A stretch of 6,700 nt of DNA from CALARM01 sp036746235 (GTDB taxonomy: Bacteria; Vulcanimicrobiota; SpSt-956; JAKJGF01), in the NCBI GenBank assembly GCA_036746235.1, contig DAIOEN010000305.1, positions 1-6,700 on the forward strand, written 5' to 3'. The stretch's first letter is position 1. The number at the start of each line of letters is the position of its first letter. Below, one piece after another: positions 1 through 6,700 of this stretch. The position numbers and the translations under genes are program-made. Below the pieces are notes generated by a model. The model searched no databases, was not told the DNA's origin, and saw nothing but the letters and a program-made list of their open reading frames with translations.

Positions 1-1452
1 TTTCAGGAACTTCACCGACAGGGAAGAACTATCGTATTAATAACTCATAACAGTGATATGGCACTGTATGGTACGAGAGTTGTAAAATTACAGGACGGAA
101 AAATAATTTCAGATGAACATCTGAAAGACAGTGAAAGAATTATAATTAACAATGGTGCAGTTGAGAATCCCGTAACATCAACCCTTACAAACCTGGGGAG
201 CATGAATATATTTAAAAGTTTCAAAATAGCATGGAATGCTTTGAAAGTAAACAGGTTACGTTCTCTTCTTACTATGCTGGGCATTATAATAGGTGTTGCG
301 GCAGTAATAGTTATGACATCCATAGGTGAAGGCACAAAATATAGTGTGACACAGGAGTTCAGTTCCCTTGGAACAAATCTTATATATTTAAGAGGAGGAG
401 ACCCCAGAAGTGTTATTGGAAATGAGACAGACTCGGAAGCCAGAAAGATTACTTTCAGAGATGTAAATGCACTGAAAAACTACAGATTTTCCTATATTAC
501 AGGTATTGCTCCCCAGACATCTCATACCGTCAGTGCCCGTTACCTCGCCAGTACTCTGTCTACTACTCTCATAGGAACTACTCCCGACTATTACAGTGTG
601 AAAAATCTTACTCTTCAGGAAGGACGATTTTTTTCAACAGCAGAAATGACTCGCAGAGCACCTGTCTGTGTAATAGGTTCAAAAGTTGTGGAAAAATTAT
701 TTAATAATTCAAAAGATATTATAGGAAAGACTGTGAAATTAACCTTTTCTTCTGAAGGATCCGGTTCAAGACTTATGATAATAGGAATACTGGAGAAAAA
801 AGGAAAATCCTTCGGCCAGGATCCTGATAAGCAGATACTTATACCTTTAACTACTATGAAAGCCAGATTTTTTGATGATAAATATATTGAAACCGTATAT
901 ATTCAGGGAAAAGATTCTGAGACCATAGATTATGCTATTGATGAAGTTAAAAAGGTTCTTCTTCCTTTACATAAAAATAATTCCCGTAATTTTAATATTG
1001 ACAGTCAGGAAGAAATGCTGAACACTATTTCTACTACTCTTACTCTTTTTACTTATATGTTAGGCGGCATAGCCTTTATTTCTCTTATCGTAGGAGGTAT
1101 AGGCATTATGAATATAATGCTTGTTTCTGTAACGGAAAGAACGAGAGAAATAGGATTGCGTAAAGCTATAGGCGCAAAAAGACGTGATATTTTAGTACAG
1201 TTCCTTATAGAATCCCTTGTTCTCGGTATAACAGGCGGTATTATAGGAATAGGTATTGGTATGCTTATGGCAGGATGTTATACTTTAATAGCATCTTACA
1301 GTAATCTTGGCGTTATGAGCAGAACCATTGTTTCTTTACAGGCTATATTTATTTCTTTTACCTTTTCTGCAATGATAGGAGTTTTTTTTGGTATTTATCC
1401 TGCAAGAAAGGCTGCCTCTCTGGACCCAATAGATGCATTGAGATATGAATGA
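1..1452 (+). CDS. macB: MacB-like ABC transporter, fused ATPase-permease (5' end outside window)
   Basis: Inner-membrane ABC exporter of the MacB type, which uses ATP to drive export of macrolides, peptides or other substrates through a periplasmic adaptor and a TolC-like channel. The frame is open from base 1. The first residues (RTIVLITHNSDMA) are the end of the nucleotide-binding domain, with the H-loop His at 46-48. A linker of about 40 residues leads straight into the permease with no stop. Membrane helices lie at about 262-327, 1042-1122, 1210-1293 and 1330-1398, with a large periplasmic domain between the first and second. The FtsX/MacB signature (MNIMLVSVTERTREIG) lies at about 1108-1155 and the typical end PARKAASLDPIDALRYE closes the protein. 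483 residues are visible against about 650 for E. coli MacB, so roughly the first 165 (Walker A, signature motif, Walker B) lie upstream. The ATGs at 58 and 202 are internal; the one at 202 has a GGGGAG only 1 base away, too close to be a ribosome-binding site. The substrate cannot be told. Confidence 0.93.
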   Translation, partial: FQELHRQGRTIVLITHNSDMALYGTRVVKLQDGKIISDEHLKDSERIIINNGAVENPVTSTLTNLGSMNIFKSFKIAWNALKVNRLRSLLTMLGIIIGVAAVIVMTSIGEGTKYSVTQEFSSLGTNLIYLRGGDPRSVIGNETDSEARKITFRDVNALKNYRFSYITGIAPQTSHTVSARYLASTLSTTLIGTTPDYYSVKNLTLQEGRFFSTAEMTRRAPVCVIGSKVVEKLFNNSKDIIGKTVKLTFSSEGSGSRLMIIGILEKKGKSFGQDPDKQILIPLTTMKARFFDDKYIETVYIQGKDSETIDYAIDEVKKVLLPLHKNNSRNFNIDSQEEMLNTISTTLTLFTYMLGGIAFISLIVGGIGIMNIMLVSVTERTREIGLRKAIGAKRRDILVQFLIESLVLGITGGIIGIGIGMLMAGCYTLIASYSNLGVMSRTIVSLQAIFISFTFSAMIGVFFGIYPARKAASLDPIDALRYE

Positions 1453-1460
1453 TGATTATG

Positions 1461-1466
1461 AGGTGA
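1461..1466 (+). promoter_or_regulatory. Ribosome-binding site of the adaptor gene
   Basis: AGGTGA lies 6 bases before the ATG at 1473, within the 20-bp gap after the macB-like stop codon. It is the clearest Shine-Dalgarno match in the window. It fixes the adaptor start and supports translation from a shared transcript. Confidence 0.7.
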
Positions 1467-1472
1467 GTATAT

Positions 1473-3170
1473 ATGAAAAAAAATAAGATTCTAACGGTTG
1501 CTATAATAATTATGATTGTCTTATCGATTATCTTTTCATTTTATAAATATATTCAGGCACAGAATGTAACTGAAAAAAATTACAGGATGACTGAGGTGAA
1601 AAAAGGTAATCTGAATGTATCCATAATATCTACAGGCCTTGTTAATACTAAAACCGAGATAGATATAAAATCGGAAGTGGGCGGTAAGGTAATAAGTCTG
1701 CCTTTTGAAGAAGGGGACAGAGTGAAAAAAGGTTCCGTAATAGCTGTTATAGATGACAGTGAATTAATGCAGCAATATAAACAGTCAGACGCAGATTATA
1801 ATGCAGCGATAGCTGTTGTCAATCAGTCGAAGATTTCGGCAGATGTTCAGGAAAATGTCAATAATGTATCTATTGCAATAAAAAGAGAAGCCCTTGCCAA
1901 AGCAGAACTATCATATAAACAGGCACAGGATATGCTCGTAGAACAGAAAAAAGTTACTCAATCTCAGATAGAACAGTCCAGGGGAAATCTTGAGGTTACA
2001 AAACTTCAGCTTGAGGAATCTCTGGCCGGATCCAGAAAAGAGGAAATTGCACAGAAACTGGAAAATGTAAATCAGGCAGAAATTACCATGAAAAATGCAG
2101 AAGTGGAATATGAAAGGCAGAAGCAGCTTTATAACAGTGATTTTGTTGCAAAACAGGACCTTGACGATAGGGAAAAACTTTTTCTTATTGCGAAATCTCA
2201 ATATAATTCTGCCAGAGAAGAGTATAATATGGCTCTTCAGGGAACAAGGGTTGAGACTCTTAATATTAACAGGGCACAGGTCACAGAATCTGAAAAATCT
2301 TTACTGTCCCAGATAGCTCTCGGCGAACAGAATATTTCGGAAAGAGAGAGAGCTGTTGAAACTGCCATGAAATCTCTCGTACAGGCACAGCTTGATTTGA
2401 AAAATGCAATTGCCCAGGCCGGCGGAACTATGGCAGACAGACAGGGTGTTTTAAGTAAAGAATCACAGCTTATTAAAGCAGAAGCTGTGAAAAGCGAATA
2501 TTTGAATAAACTTTCAAAAACTAAAATTTTATCTCCTATTGATGGCGTAATCACGAGCAGATCAGTAGAAGTCGGCGATGTTGTAGCTTCTCAGACCATG
2601 TCAAGTGCAGCAGGAACGACTCTTATGAATATTGCCGATTTTAACAGTTTATATGCAACAGCCAATATAGATGAAGCCGATATAGGACAGCTTGAACCGG
2701 ATCTGCCTGTAACGGTTATAGCTGCTGCTTATTCGGAACTTGAGATCCCCGGTGTTATAACCTATATTGCTCCTGTGGCGGAAAAAGTGCAGAATGTGCC
2801 GACCTTTGAAGTGAAAATAAAGATATTGCTTGACAGAATTCCTCCCGATAAATTACCTTCAGGAAAAGGTGCCTATCAATTGATTTTCCCCGGTATGTCA
2901 GTTGATGTGGATATACATATAGCAAATAAATCTGATATACTTCTTCTACCTGTTGAAGCTATCAGCCTGGTAGATGGTAAACATTATGTTACGGTAATAA
3001 CGGATAATAACAGACTTGAGGATAGAGAGGTAAAAACTGGTATCAGTAATAATATTCAGACAGAGATAATTTCAGGTGTAAAAGCAGGGGAAAAAATAAA
3101 ACTTCCTGAACTTAAAGCCACTCCCACCGAAGAAGAAGAAAGAGGCCCCGGAGGACCTCCGCCTATGTAA
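1473..3170 (+). CDS. MacA/HlyD-family periplasmic adaptor (membrane fusion protein) with extended coiled coil
   Basis: Periplasmic adaptor that should link the MacB-like pump to an outer-membrane channel. Residues 6-28 form an uncleaved-looking N-terminal membrane anchor. The first half of the lipoyl-like domain is at about 44-97 (SEVGGKVISLPFEEGDRVKKG) and the second half at about 349-372 (ILSPIDGVITSRSVEVGD). Between them, residues 100-345 are almost entirely helical and coiled-coil-like. A beta-barrel follows at about 388-485, then a membrane-proximal domain with LLPVEAI at 491-497. The C-terminus is acidic and then Gly/Pro-rich. The hairpin tip at 215-231 resembles the TolC-contacting R-L-S motif: R215 and L219 are present but the serine position is A226. 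At 565 residues it is about 190 longer than E. coli MacA (371), the excess lying in the coiled coil. It follows the pump gene, whereas macA usually precedes macB. The family is certain; the exact MacA assignment rests mainly on its neighbour. Confidence 0.92.
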   Translation: MKKNKILTVAIIIMIVLSIIFSFYKYIQAQNVTEKNYRMTEVKKGNLNVSIISTGLVNTKTEIDIKSEVGGKVISLPFEEGDRVKKGSVIAVIDDSELMQQYKQSDADYNAAIAVVNQSKISADVQENVNNVSIAIKREALAKAELSYKQAQDMLVEQKKVTQSQIEQSRGNLEVTKLQLEESLAGSRKEEIAQKLENVNQAEITMKNAEVEYERQKQLYNSDFVAKQDLDDREKLFLIAKSQYNSAREEYNMALQGTRVETLNINRAQVTESEKSLLSQIALGEQNISERERAVETAMKSLVQAQLDLKNAIAQAGGTMADRQGVLSKESQLIKAEAVKSEYLNKLSKTKILSPIDGVITSRSVEVGDVVASQTMSSAAGTTLMNIADFNSLYATANIDEADIGQLEPDLPVTVIAAAYSELEIPGVITYIAPVAEKVQNVPTFEVKIKILLDRIPPDKLPSGKGAYQLIFPGMSVDVDIHIANKSDILLLPVEAISLVDGKHYVTVITDNNRLEDREVKTGISNNIQTEIISGVKAGEKIKLPELKATPTEEEERGPGGPPPM

Positions 3171-3171
3171 G

Positions 3172-3177
3172 TATAAT
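3172..3177 (+). promoter_or_regulatory. Possible -10 element before the sensor gene
   Basis: A perfect TATAAT starts 2 bases after the adaptor stop codon. The 68-bp gap to the next gene would leave about 55 bases of leader. No TTGACA-like -35 box lies at the right distance and there is no TG extension. In such AT-rich DNA a chance match is quite possible, so the sensor gene may instead be read through from the pump operon. Confidence 0.25.
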
Positions 3178-3238
3178 AATCAGGTAAAAAAAATACAGAA
3201 CAGTAAAATTAGGTACTATTTCTGCCGATAACATAATT

Positions 3239-6157
3239 ATGACATACGAAGAATTTATCAATAATAGAATAGACTATATATTGTTTATTCAGGGTTTTGT
3301 TTTTATTCTTTTATTCGGTACAGGAAAATTAATAGGCCAGCAGAAAAAAAATACCCTCCAATGGAAGTGGATGGGATTATTCGGTCTTATTTACGGATTA
3401 AGTAAATGGCTTGACATGTTAGTTATCAGTACCGGTGATAATAATATATTCTTTATCATCAGACTGATAATGGAAATTATATCATGTCTTTTCCTGTTAG
3501 AATTCTGGAGAACAGGTATAATTATATTTAATCATAAAATCCTGAAGAGATATTTTTTTATACCTTTACTGGTATTATCTTTTTCAGGATATTATTACGG
3601 ATTACCGGGTTTAAGTAACAGTGTACATTACATTCTGGAATTAATAAGCATGCTCTTATGCTCATTAACCCTCTGGAATTACAGGAAATTATTTTATCCT
3701 TCAAAGCCTTTACTGGCAGTAACTTCTGTCTCTATGGCACTGTTGGCTGTAATTAACGGTATTGTAGTCAGTGAGAAATCTTTCTTCCCTTCTTCAGTAA
3801 TAAATTACGAAAATTTTTTTTCTTTTGTAAAAATCCCCGTAATTTTTCTTATCTCTTTCCTGTCTGTTATTATATTGATTTCTCTCTGGTTATATTATAT
3901 TGAGCTCAGATATTATTTTATTTACGGAACAAGTAAGAAAATAAATATTTTTTTCGAGCACAGGTTAACTTTATATCTTGCATTTATTCTTATTATAGGA
4001 TGGTTTTTTACGGATGAAATCGGTATTTATATGGAAAATAAAGAAAAAAACTATATACTTGATCAAACGAGAATTGCCGCAGTTACTATAGATATAGAAA
4101 AAGTGAAGAATTTTTTCTGGAATGACTCGGATCTGAACAACAGACCCTATCTCGAAACCAAAGAACTCCTGACAAAAATTCGTGGCAGTAACAGTCAGTG
4201 TCGTTTTGTATCTCTTATGGGGCTTATGGATAATAAACTTTATGTTCTTGCAGATTCCGAGCCTCCTGATTCAGAAGATTACTCTCCGCCGGGACAGCTT
4301 TATGAAGAAGGAGATTCCAGACTGATTGATTTTTACAGTCAGAAAGTTCCTGTCGTAATAGGCCCTGTCTATGATCGATGGGGGGCATGGATTTCAGCTT
4401 ATGTTTATCTCTATAAAACTCCTGATCATAAGAGATCTGTAGCTCTTGCAATGGATTTTGAAGCAACTTACTGGAAAAATGTTGTTGCCCGTCACAGACT
4501 TGCAGGAATAATTATAGTATTACTTTTTTTAATCCTTCTCTGTATATCTTTTGTTTACCATCAGACAGAAGAATCCCTCAGAATAAGAACTGAGCGGTCT
4601 TTACACTTCAGAGAAACTATCCTTAATCTTACAAAAAGTGATAAAATCAATCTTGATCATGGAATAAAACAGATAACAGAAAGTGTTGCCAGAACGCTTG
4701 ATGTTGAGAGAACGTCTATATGGTTATATAATGAAGATAAATCTGAATTTGTCTGTAATGATCTCTACTGCAGGGGAAAAGACAAACATATAAGAGGTTT
4801 AATTCTGAAAAAAGATAATTATCCTGAATATTTCAAAAAACTTGAATCTATGAGTAATATTATATCGGATGATGTCCGGATAGATATTACTGCAGGGGAA
4901 TTGCTTGAAACATATTTTATTCCGGAACATATTACTTCGATGATGGTTACTCCTGTATTTCGGAATGGTAAAATTACAGGTATGCTATCTATAGAAGAAA
5001 TTAACAGAATTCACCGGTGGACAGTAGAGGAACAGGAATTTGCCGTTTCCCTGGCAGATATGATCTCTCTTTTACTGGAATCAGAAGAAAGGCATCGTGC
5101 CCAGGAAGGAGAGAAAGAACGTTCCCGGGAACTTGAAAAGAGATCAAGAGAGCTGGAGACTCTTCTTGACAGTTTACCCGGTTTTGCCTTCCTCAAGGAT
5201 AGTAATCTGGCCTATATTACGGCAAATAAAATTTTCTGTCATATGGTTGGGAAGACAAAAGCTGAACTGGCAGGTAAGACTGATGCAGATTTATTTCCTC
5301 CCGATAGAGAACAAAAATATCGTCTTGTAGAAGAGATTATATTATTTGGAGAAGAACCGCATATAGAAATGGAGGAAGAGATAAATCAGAATGGTGAAAA
5401 AATAATCCTGACAACAAGAAAAGTTCCTCTCAGGGATGGAAAAGGCAAAGTTACAGGCCTTATCTGTCTCGGTTTTGATATTACTGAAAGAAAAGATCTG
5501 GAAAAACGGCTTAGACAGTCCCAGAAAATGGAATATATAGGAAAACTGGCAGGAGGTATAGCCCATGATTTTAATAATATTCTCGGCGTTATTGCAGGAT
5601 ATACTGAACTGGCTATAAATGATGTAAAAGGGAATGAAACAATTTGCAGTAAATTAGAACACAGTTTGAAAGCGACTAAAAGAGGAAAAGAATTAATACA
5701 GCAGATTCTTGCGTTCAGTCGTCAGGAAGGACAGGAAACACTGTCACCGGATAAGCGGCGTGGTAATGAAACCATTTTACTTGTTGATGATGAAGCGTCT
5801 TTACTCAAGGTAGGAAAAGAAATGCTTGAGTATATGGGATATATAGTTGAAATAGAGTCAAGCAGTGTGAATGCTCTGAGCTTGTTTTCCAGTAAACCTG
5901 ATAAATACGATCTTGTTATAACAGATTATATTATGCCACAGATGACAGGTATAGAACTGGCAAGGGAAATTATTAAAATCAGAAATAACATACCTCTTAT
6001 AATCTGTACCGGTTTTGATGAAATCCTGTCCCGGGATCAGTTAGAAAAAGAATCTATAAGAATGTTAGTTTTCAAGCCTTTTACGTTGAATGAAATTACC
6101 GAAAAGATCAGGCTTGTGCTGGACGAGCAAAAACTGGAAGACCAGAAATCAGTCTGA
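3239..6157 (+). CDS. Membrane-bound hybrid sensor: Cache-like-GAF-PAS-HisKA-receiver, lacking the HATPase_c domain
   Basis: A 972-residue signalling protein. Predicted helices lie at about 13-31, 45-64, 69-90, 104-120, 129-148, 156-176, 198-221 and 243-260. An extracytoplasmic domain (261-419) contains GPVYDRWGAWISAY and AMDFEATYW, a pattern I associate with Cache-like sensor domains of multi-domain kinases. A ninth helix is at 421-440. Then come GAF (about 471-613), a charged coiled coil (614-640), PAS (641-750, ending GFDITERKDLEKRL) and HisKA (752-830) with phospho-acceptor H776 in AHDFNN. A complete receiver domain follows (844-965): acidic pair D850/D851, phospho-acceptor D896, T924 and K946. 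HisKA runs into the receiver within about 15 residues; the N, G1, F and G2 boxes of the ATP-binding domain are absent. Autophosphorylation therefore looks impossible in cis. Phosphotransfer, phosphatase activity (D777-x-x-N780 is retained) or partnering with another kinase are alternatives. No clear ribosome-binding site precedes the ATG at 3239; the start is chosen because it leaves a short tail before helix 1. It ends in tandem stops TGA-TAG. Confidence 0.9.
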   Translation: MTYEEFINNRIDYILFIQGFVFILLFGTGKLIGQQKKNTLQWKWMGLFGLIYGLSKWLDMLVISTGDNNIFFIIRLIMEIISCLFLLEFWRTGIIIFNHKILKRYFFIPLLVLSFSGYYYGLPGLSNSVHYILELISMLLCSLTLWNYRKLFYPSKPLLAVTSVSMALLAVINGIVVSEKSFFPSSVINYENFFSFVKIPVIFLISFLSVIILISLWLYYIELRYYFIYGTSKKINIFFEHRLTLYLAFILIIGWFFTDEIGIYMENKEKNYILDQTRIAAVTIDIEKVKNFFWNDSDLNNRPYLETKELLTKIRGSNSQCRFVSLMGLMDNKLYVLADSEPPDSEDYSPPGQLYEEGDSRLIDFYSQKVPVVIGPVYDRWGAWISAYVYLYKTPDHKRSVALAMDFEATYWKNVVARHRLAGIIIVLLFLILLCISFVYHQTEESLRIRTERSLHFRETILNLTKSDKINLDHGIKQITESVARTLDVERTSIWLYNEDKSEFVCNDLYCRGKDKHIRGLILKKDNYPEYFKKLESMSNIISDDVRIDITAGELLETYFIPEHITSMMVTPVFRNGKITGMLSIEEINRIHRWTVEEQEFAVSLADMISLLLESEERHRAQEGEKERSRELEKRSRELETLLDSLPGFAFLKDSNLAYITANKIFCHMVGKTKAELAGKTDADLFPPDREQKYRLVEEIILFGEEPHIEMEEEINQNGEKIILTTRKVPLRDGKGKVTGLICLGFDITERKDLEKRLRQSQKMEYIGKLAGGIAHDFNNILGVIAGYTELAINDVKGNETICSKLEHSLKATKRGKELIQQILAFSRQEGQETLSPDKRRGNETILLVDDEASLLKVGKEMLEYMGYIVEIESSSVNALSLFSSKPDKYDLVITDYIMPQMTGIELAREIIKIRNNIPLIICTGFDEILSRDQLEKESIRMLVFKPFTLNEITEKIRLVLDEQKLEDQKSV

Positions 6158-6222
6158 TAGAAAATTGATAGTCAGATACTATTACACAGAAATCCTTCTG
6201 AGTTGAATAGATTACTTTAATT

Positions 6223-6253
6223 ACTATTCACTATTCACTACTCACTATTCACT
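6223..6253. repeat. Heptanucleotide tandem repeat (ACTATTC)n
   Basis: Four consecutive 7-bp units, ACTATTC, ACTATTC, ACTACTC, ACTATTC, are followed by a partial fifth (ACT). The third unit differs by one base (T to C). The array lies between the sensor gene and the last gene, ending 5 bases before the extended -10 element, so it occupies the place of the -35 region. An additional TGAATAG at 6204-6210 is the reverse complement of the repeat core. It resembles short tandemly repeated heptamers found between genes in several bacterial groups; its function is unknown. Confidence 0.85.
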
Positions 6254-6258
6254 TTTTA

Positions 6259-6267
6259 TGATATAAT
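6259..6267 (+). promoter_or_regulatory. Extended -10 promoter (TGATATAAT)
   Basis: The sequence matches the extended -10 consensus TGnTATAAT exactly, 47 bases before the ATG at 6315. Transcription would start near 6274 and give a leader of about 40 bases. No good TTGACA lies 16-18 bases upstream, because the heptamer array is there; extended -10 promoters can work without a strong -35. It would give the last gene its own transcription start, separate from the sensor gene. Confidence 0.6.
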
Positions 6268-6314
6268 ATTTTCTGAGATATATTTCAGTGTTCTGCAACA
6301 GAAAGACTTTTCAT

Positions 6315-6700
6315 ATGAGTGATAATAATTTCAAAAAACTTGTAGAAGTTTTAATAAATAAAGGTAAGGAACAGGGATTTCTTATCTATGATGAGATTGA
6401 CGAATTTCTTGATAAAGAGCTGGAAAAAAACAGGGAACTTTCGGAAGAAGAAGTTGAGCAATTATATGATATACTGGCAGATGAATCTGTAGAAATACTT
6501 GATATTACAGATGGGGCCGGACATTATAATAATCTTGGCCTCCTTTATTATGAGAATAATGATTTGACACAGGCGAGAGAAAATTTTGAGAAAGCTCTCT
6601 CTCTGAAACAGGATTTCAGTGAAAGCCATTTGAATTTAGCTTTGATTTACAGAGATCAAAACAATATATTAAAATCTTTAAGACATTTGAAATTATGTAT
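6315..6700 (+). CDS. Sigma-70 region 1.1-like domain fused to TPR repeats (3' end outside window)
   Basis: 128 complete codons are visible and the frame stays open to the window end. Residues 6-63 closely resemble region 1.1 of the housekeeping sigma factor: KGKEQGFLIYDEIDEFL here compares with RGKEQGYLTYAEVNDHL in E. coli RpoD, followed by an acidic helix ending in VEILD where sigma has IQVMEE. In sigma factors this acidic domain occupies the DNA channel of RNA polymerase and blocks free sigma from binding promoters. From residue 68 there is a canonical TPR unit (L74, G75, Y78, A87, F91, A94) and then a second, weaker unit (L108, A109, Y112, S121). No sigma regions 1.2-4 are visible. TPRs bind proteins, so a regulator that contacts RNA polymerase or mimics sigma 1.1 is a reasonable guess, but this is inference. 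A weak ribosome-binding site, AGAAAG, lies 9 bases before the ATG. An in-frame GTG at 6288 is an alternative but would add nine residues unlike the family. The gene is cut by the window, so the full architecture is unknown. Confidence 0.8.
   Translation, partial: MSDNNFKKLVEVLINKGKEQGFLIYDEIDEFLDKELEKNRELSEEEVEQLYDILADESVEILDITDGAGHYNNLGLLYYENNDLTQARENFEKALSLKQDFSESHLNLALIYRDQNNILKSLRHLKLC

Noticed and set aside
58..204. Start of a separate permease gene at ATG 58 or ATG 202
   Set aside because: The frame is open from base 1 and the upstream residues are the end of an ABC ATPase with its H-loop, so these ATGs are internal to a fused MacB-type protein.
1911..2554. Minus-strand and alternate-frame open frames across the adaptor gene
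   Set aside because: They overlap a strongly supported coding region and show no recognisable domains or start signals; they are shadows.
3149..3161. GC-rich palindrome CGGAGGACCTCCG at the adaptor 3' end
   Set aside because: It is inside the coding sequence and follows from the Gly/Pro-rich C-terminus. It has only a 1-3 base loop and no T-run, so it is neither a terminator nor a usable ribosome-binding site.
6166..6184. Imperfect inverted repeat (TGATAGT, 5-base loop, ACTATTA) just after the sensor gene stop
   Set aside because: The stem is AT-rich with one G-T pair, and no T-run follows, so it does not support a rho-independent terminator.
6187..6200. Short hairpin CAGAA-ATCC-TTCTG
   Set aside because: Only a 5-bp stem with no T-tract; such stems are expected by chance.
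6204..6230. Inverted repeat TGAATAG / CTATTCA around a 13-base loop
   Set aside because: One arm is simply the heptamer repeat unit. The 7-bp match in AT-rich DNA does not by itself indicate an operator or attachment site.
1..6700. CRISPR arrays, tRNA or rRNA genes, insertion sequences
   Set aside because: I saw no direct-repeat/spacer pattern, no cloverleaf-like or ribosomal sequence, and no transposase or terminal inverted repeats.

Overview
The window is 6.7 kb of AT-rich bacterial DNA, rich in ATA and AGA codons, with all genes on the + strand. The first gene is a MacB-type ABC transporter with ATPase and permease in one chain, followed by a long periplasmic adaptor. This pairing normally works with a TolC-like outer-membrane channel, so it suggests a diderm (Gram-negative-type), low-GC bacterium. 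The signalling protein resembles multi-domain sensors common in Deltaproteobacteria and related environmental lineages. The sequence alone does not fix the phylum.

Layout: (1) 1-1452, 3' part of a macB-like gene, entering the window inside the ATPase just before the H-loop. (2) 1473-3170, a MacA/HlyD-family membrane fusion protein, 20 bp downstream with a good ribosome-binding site. It is clearly co-transcribed with macB, but the order is the reverse of the usual macA-macB. (3) 3239-6157, a 972-residue membrane-bound sensor protein: eight predicted membrane helices, an extracytoplasmic sensor domain, a ninth helix, then GAF, coiled coil, PAS, a HisKA phospho-acceptor domain and a receiver domain. 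The ATP-binding HATPase_c domain expected between HisKA and receiver is missing, with no break in the reading frame. (4) 6158-6314, an intergenic region with a 7-bp tandem repeat (ACTATTC x4) next to an extended -10 promoter. (5) 6315 to the window end, the 5' part of a gene whose protein starts with a domain closely resembling region 1.1 of the housekeeping sigma-70 factor and then passes directly into TPR repeats.

The first two genes form an export pump. The third looks like a sensor that cannot phosphorylate itself and could act as a phosphotransfer or phosphatase hybrid; a role in controlling the pump is possible but rests only on adjacency. The last gene has its own promoter-like element and looks unrelated to export. 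Its sigma-1.1/TPR combination is the most unusual item in the window, and the kinase lacking a catalytic domain is second.
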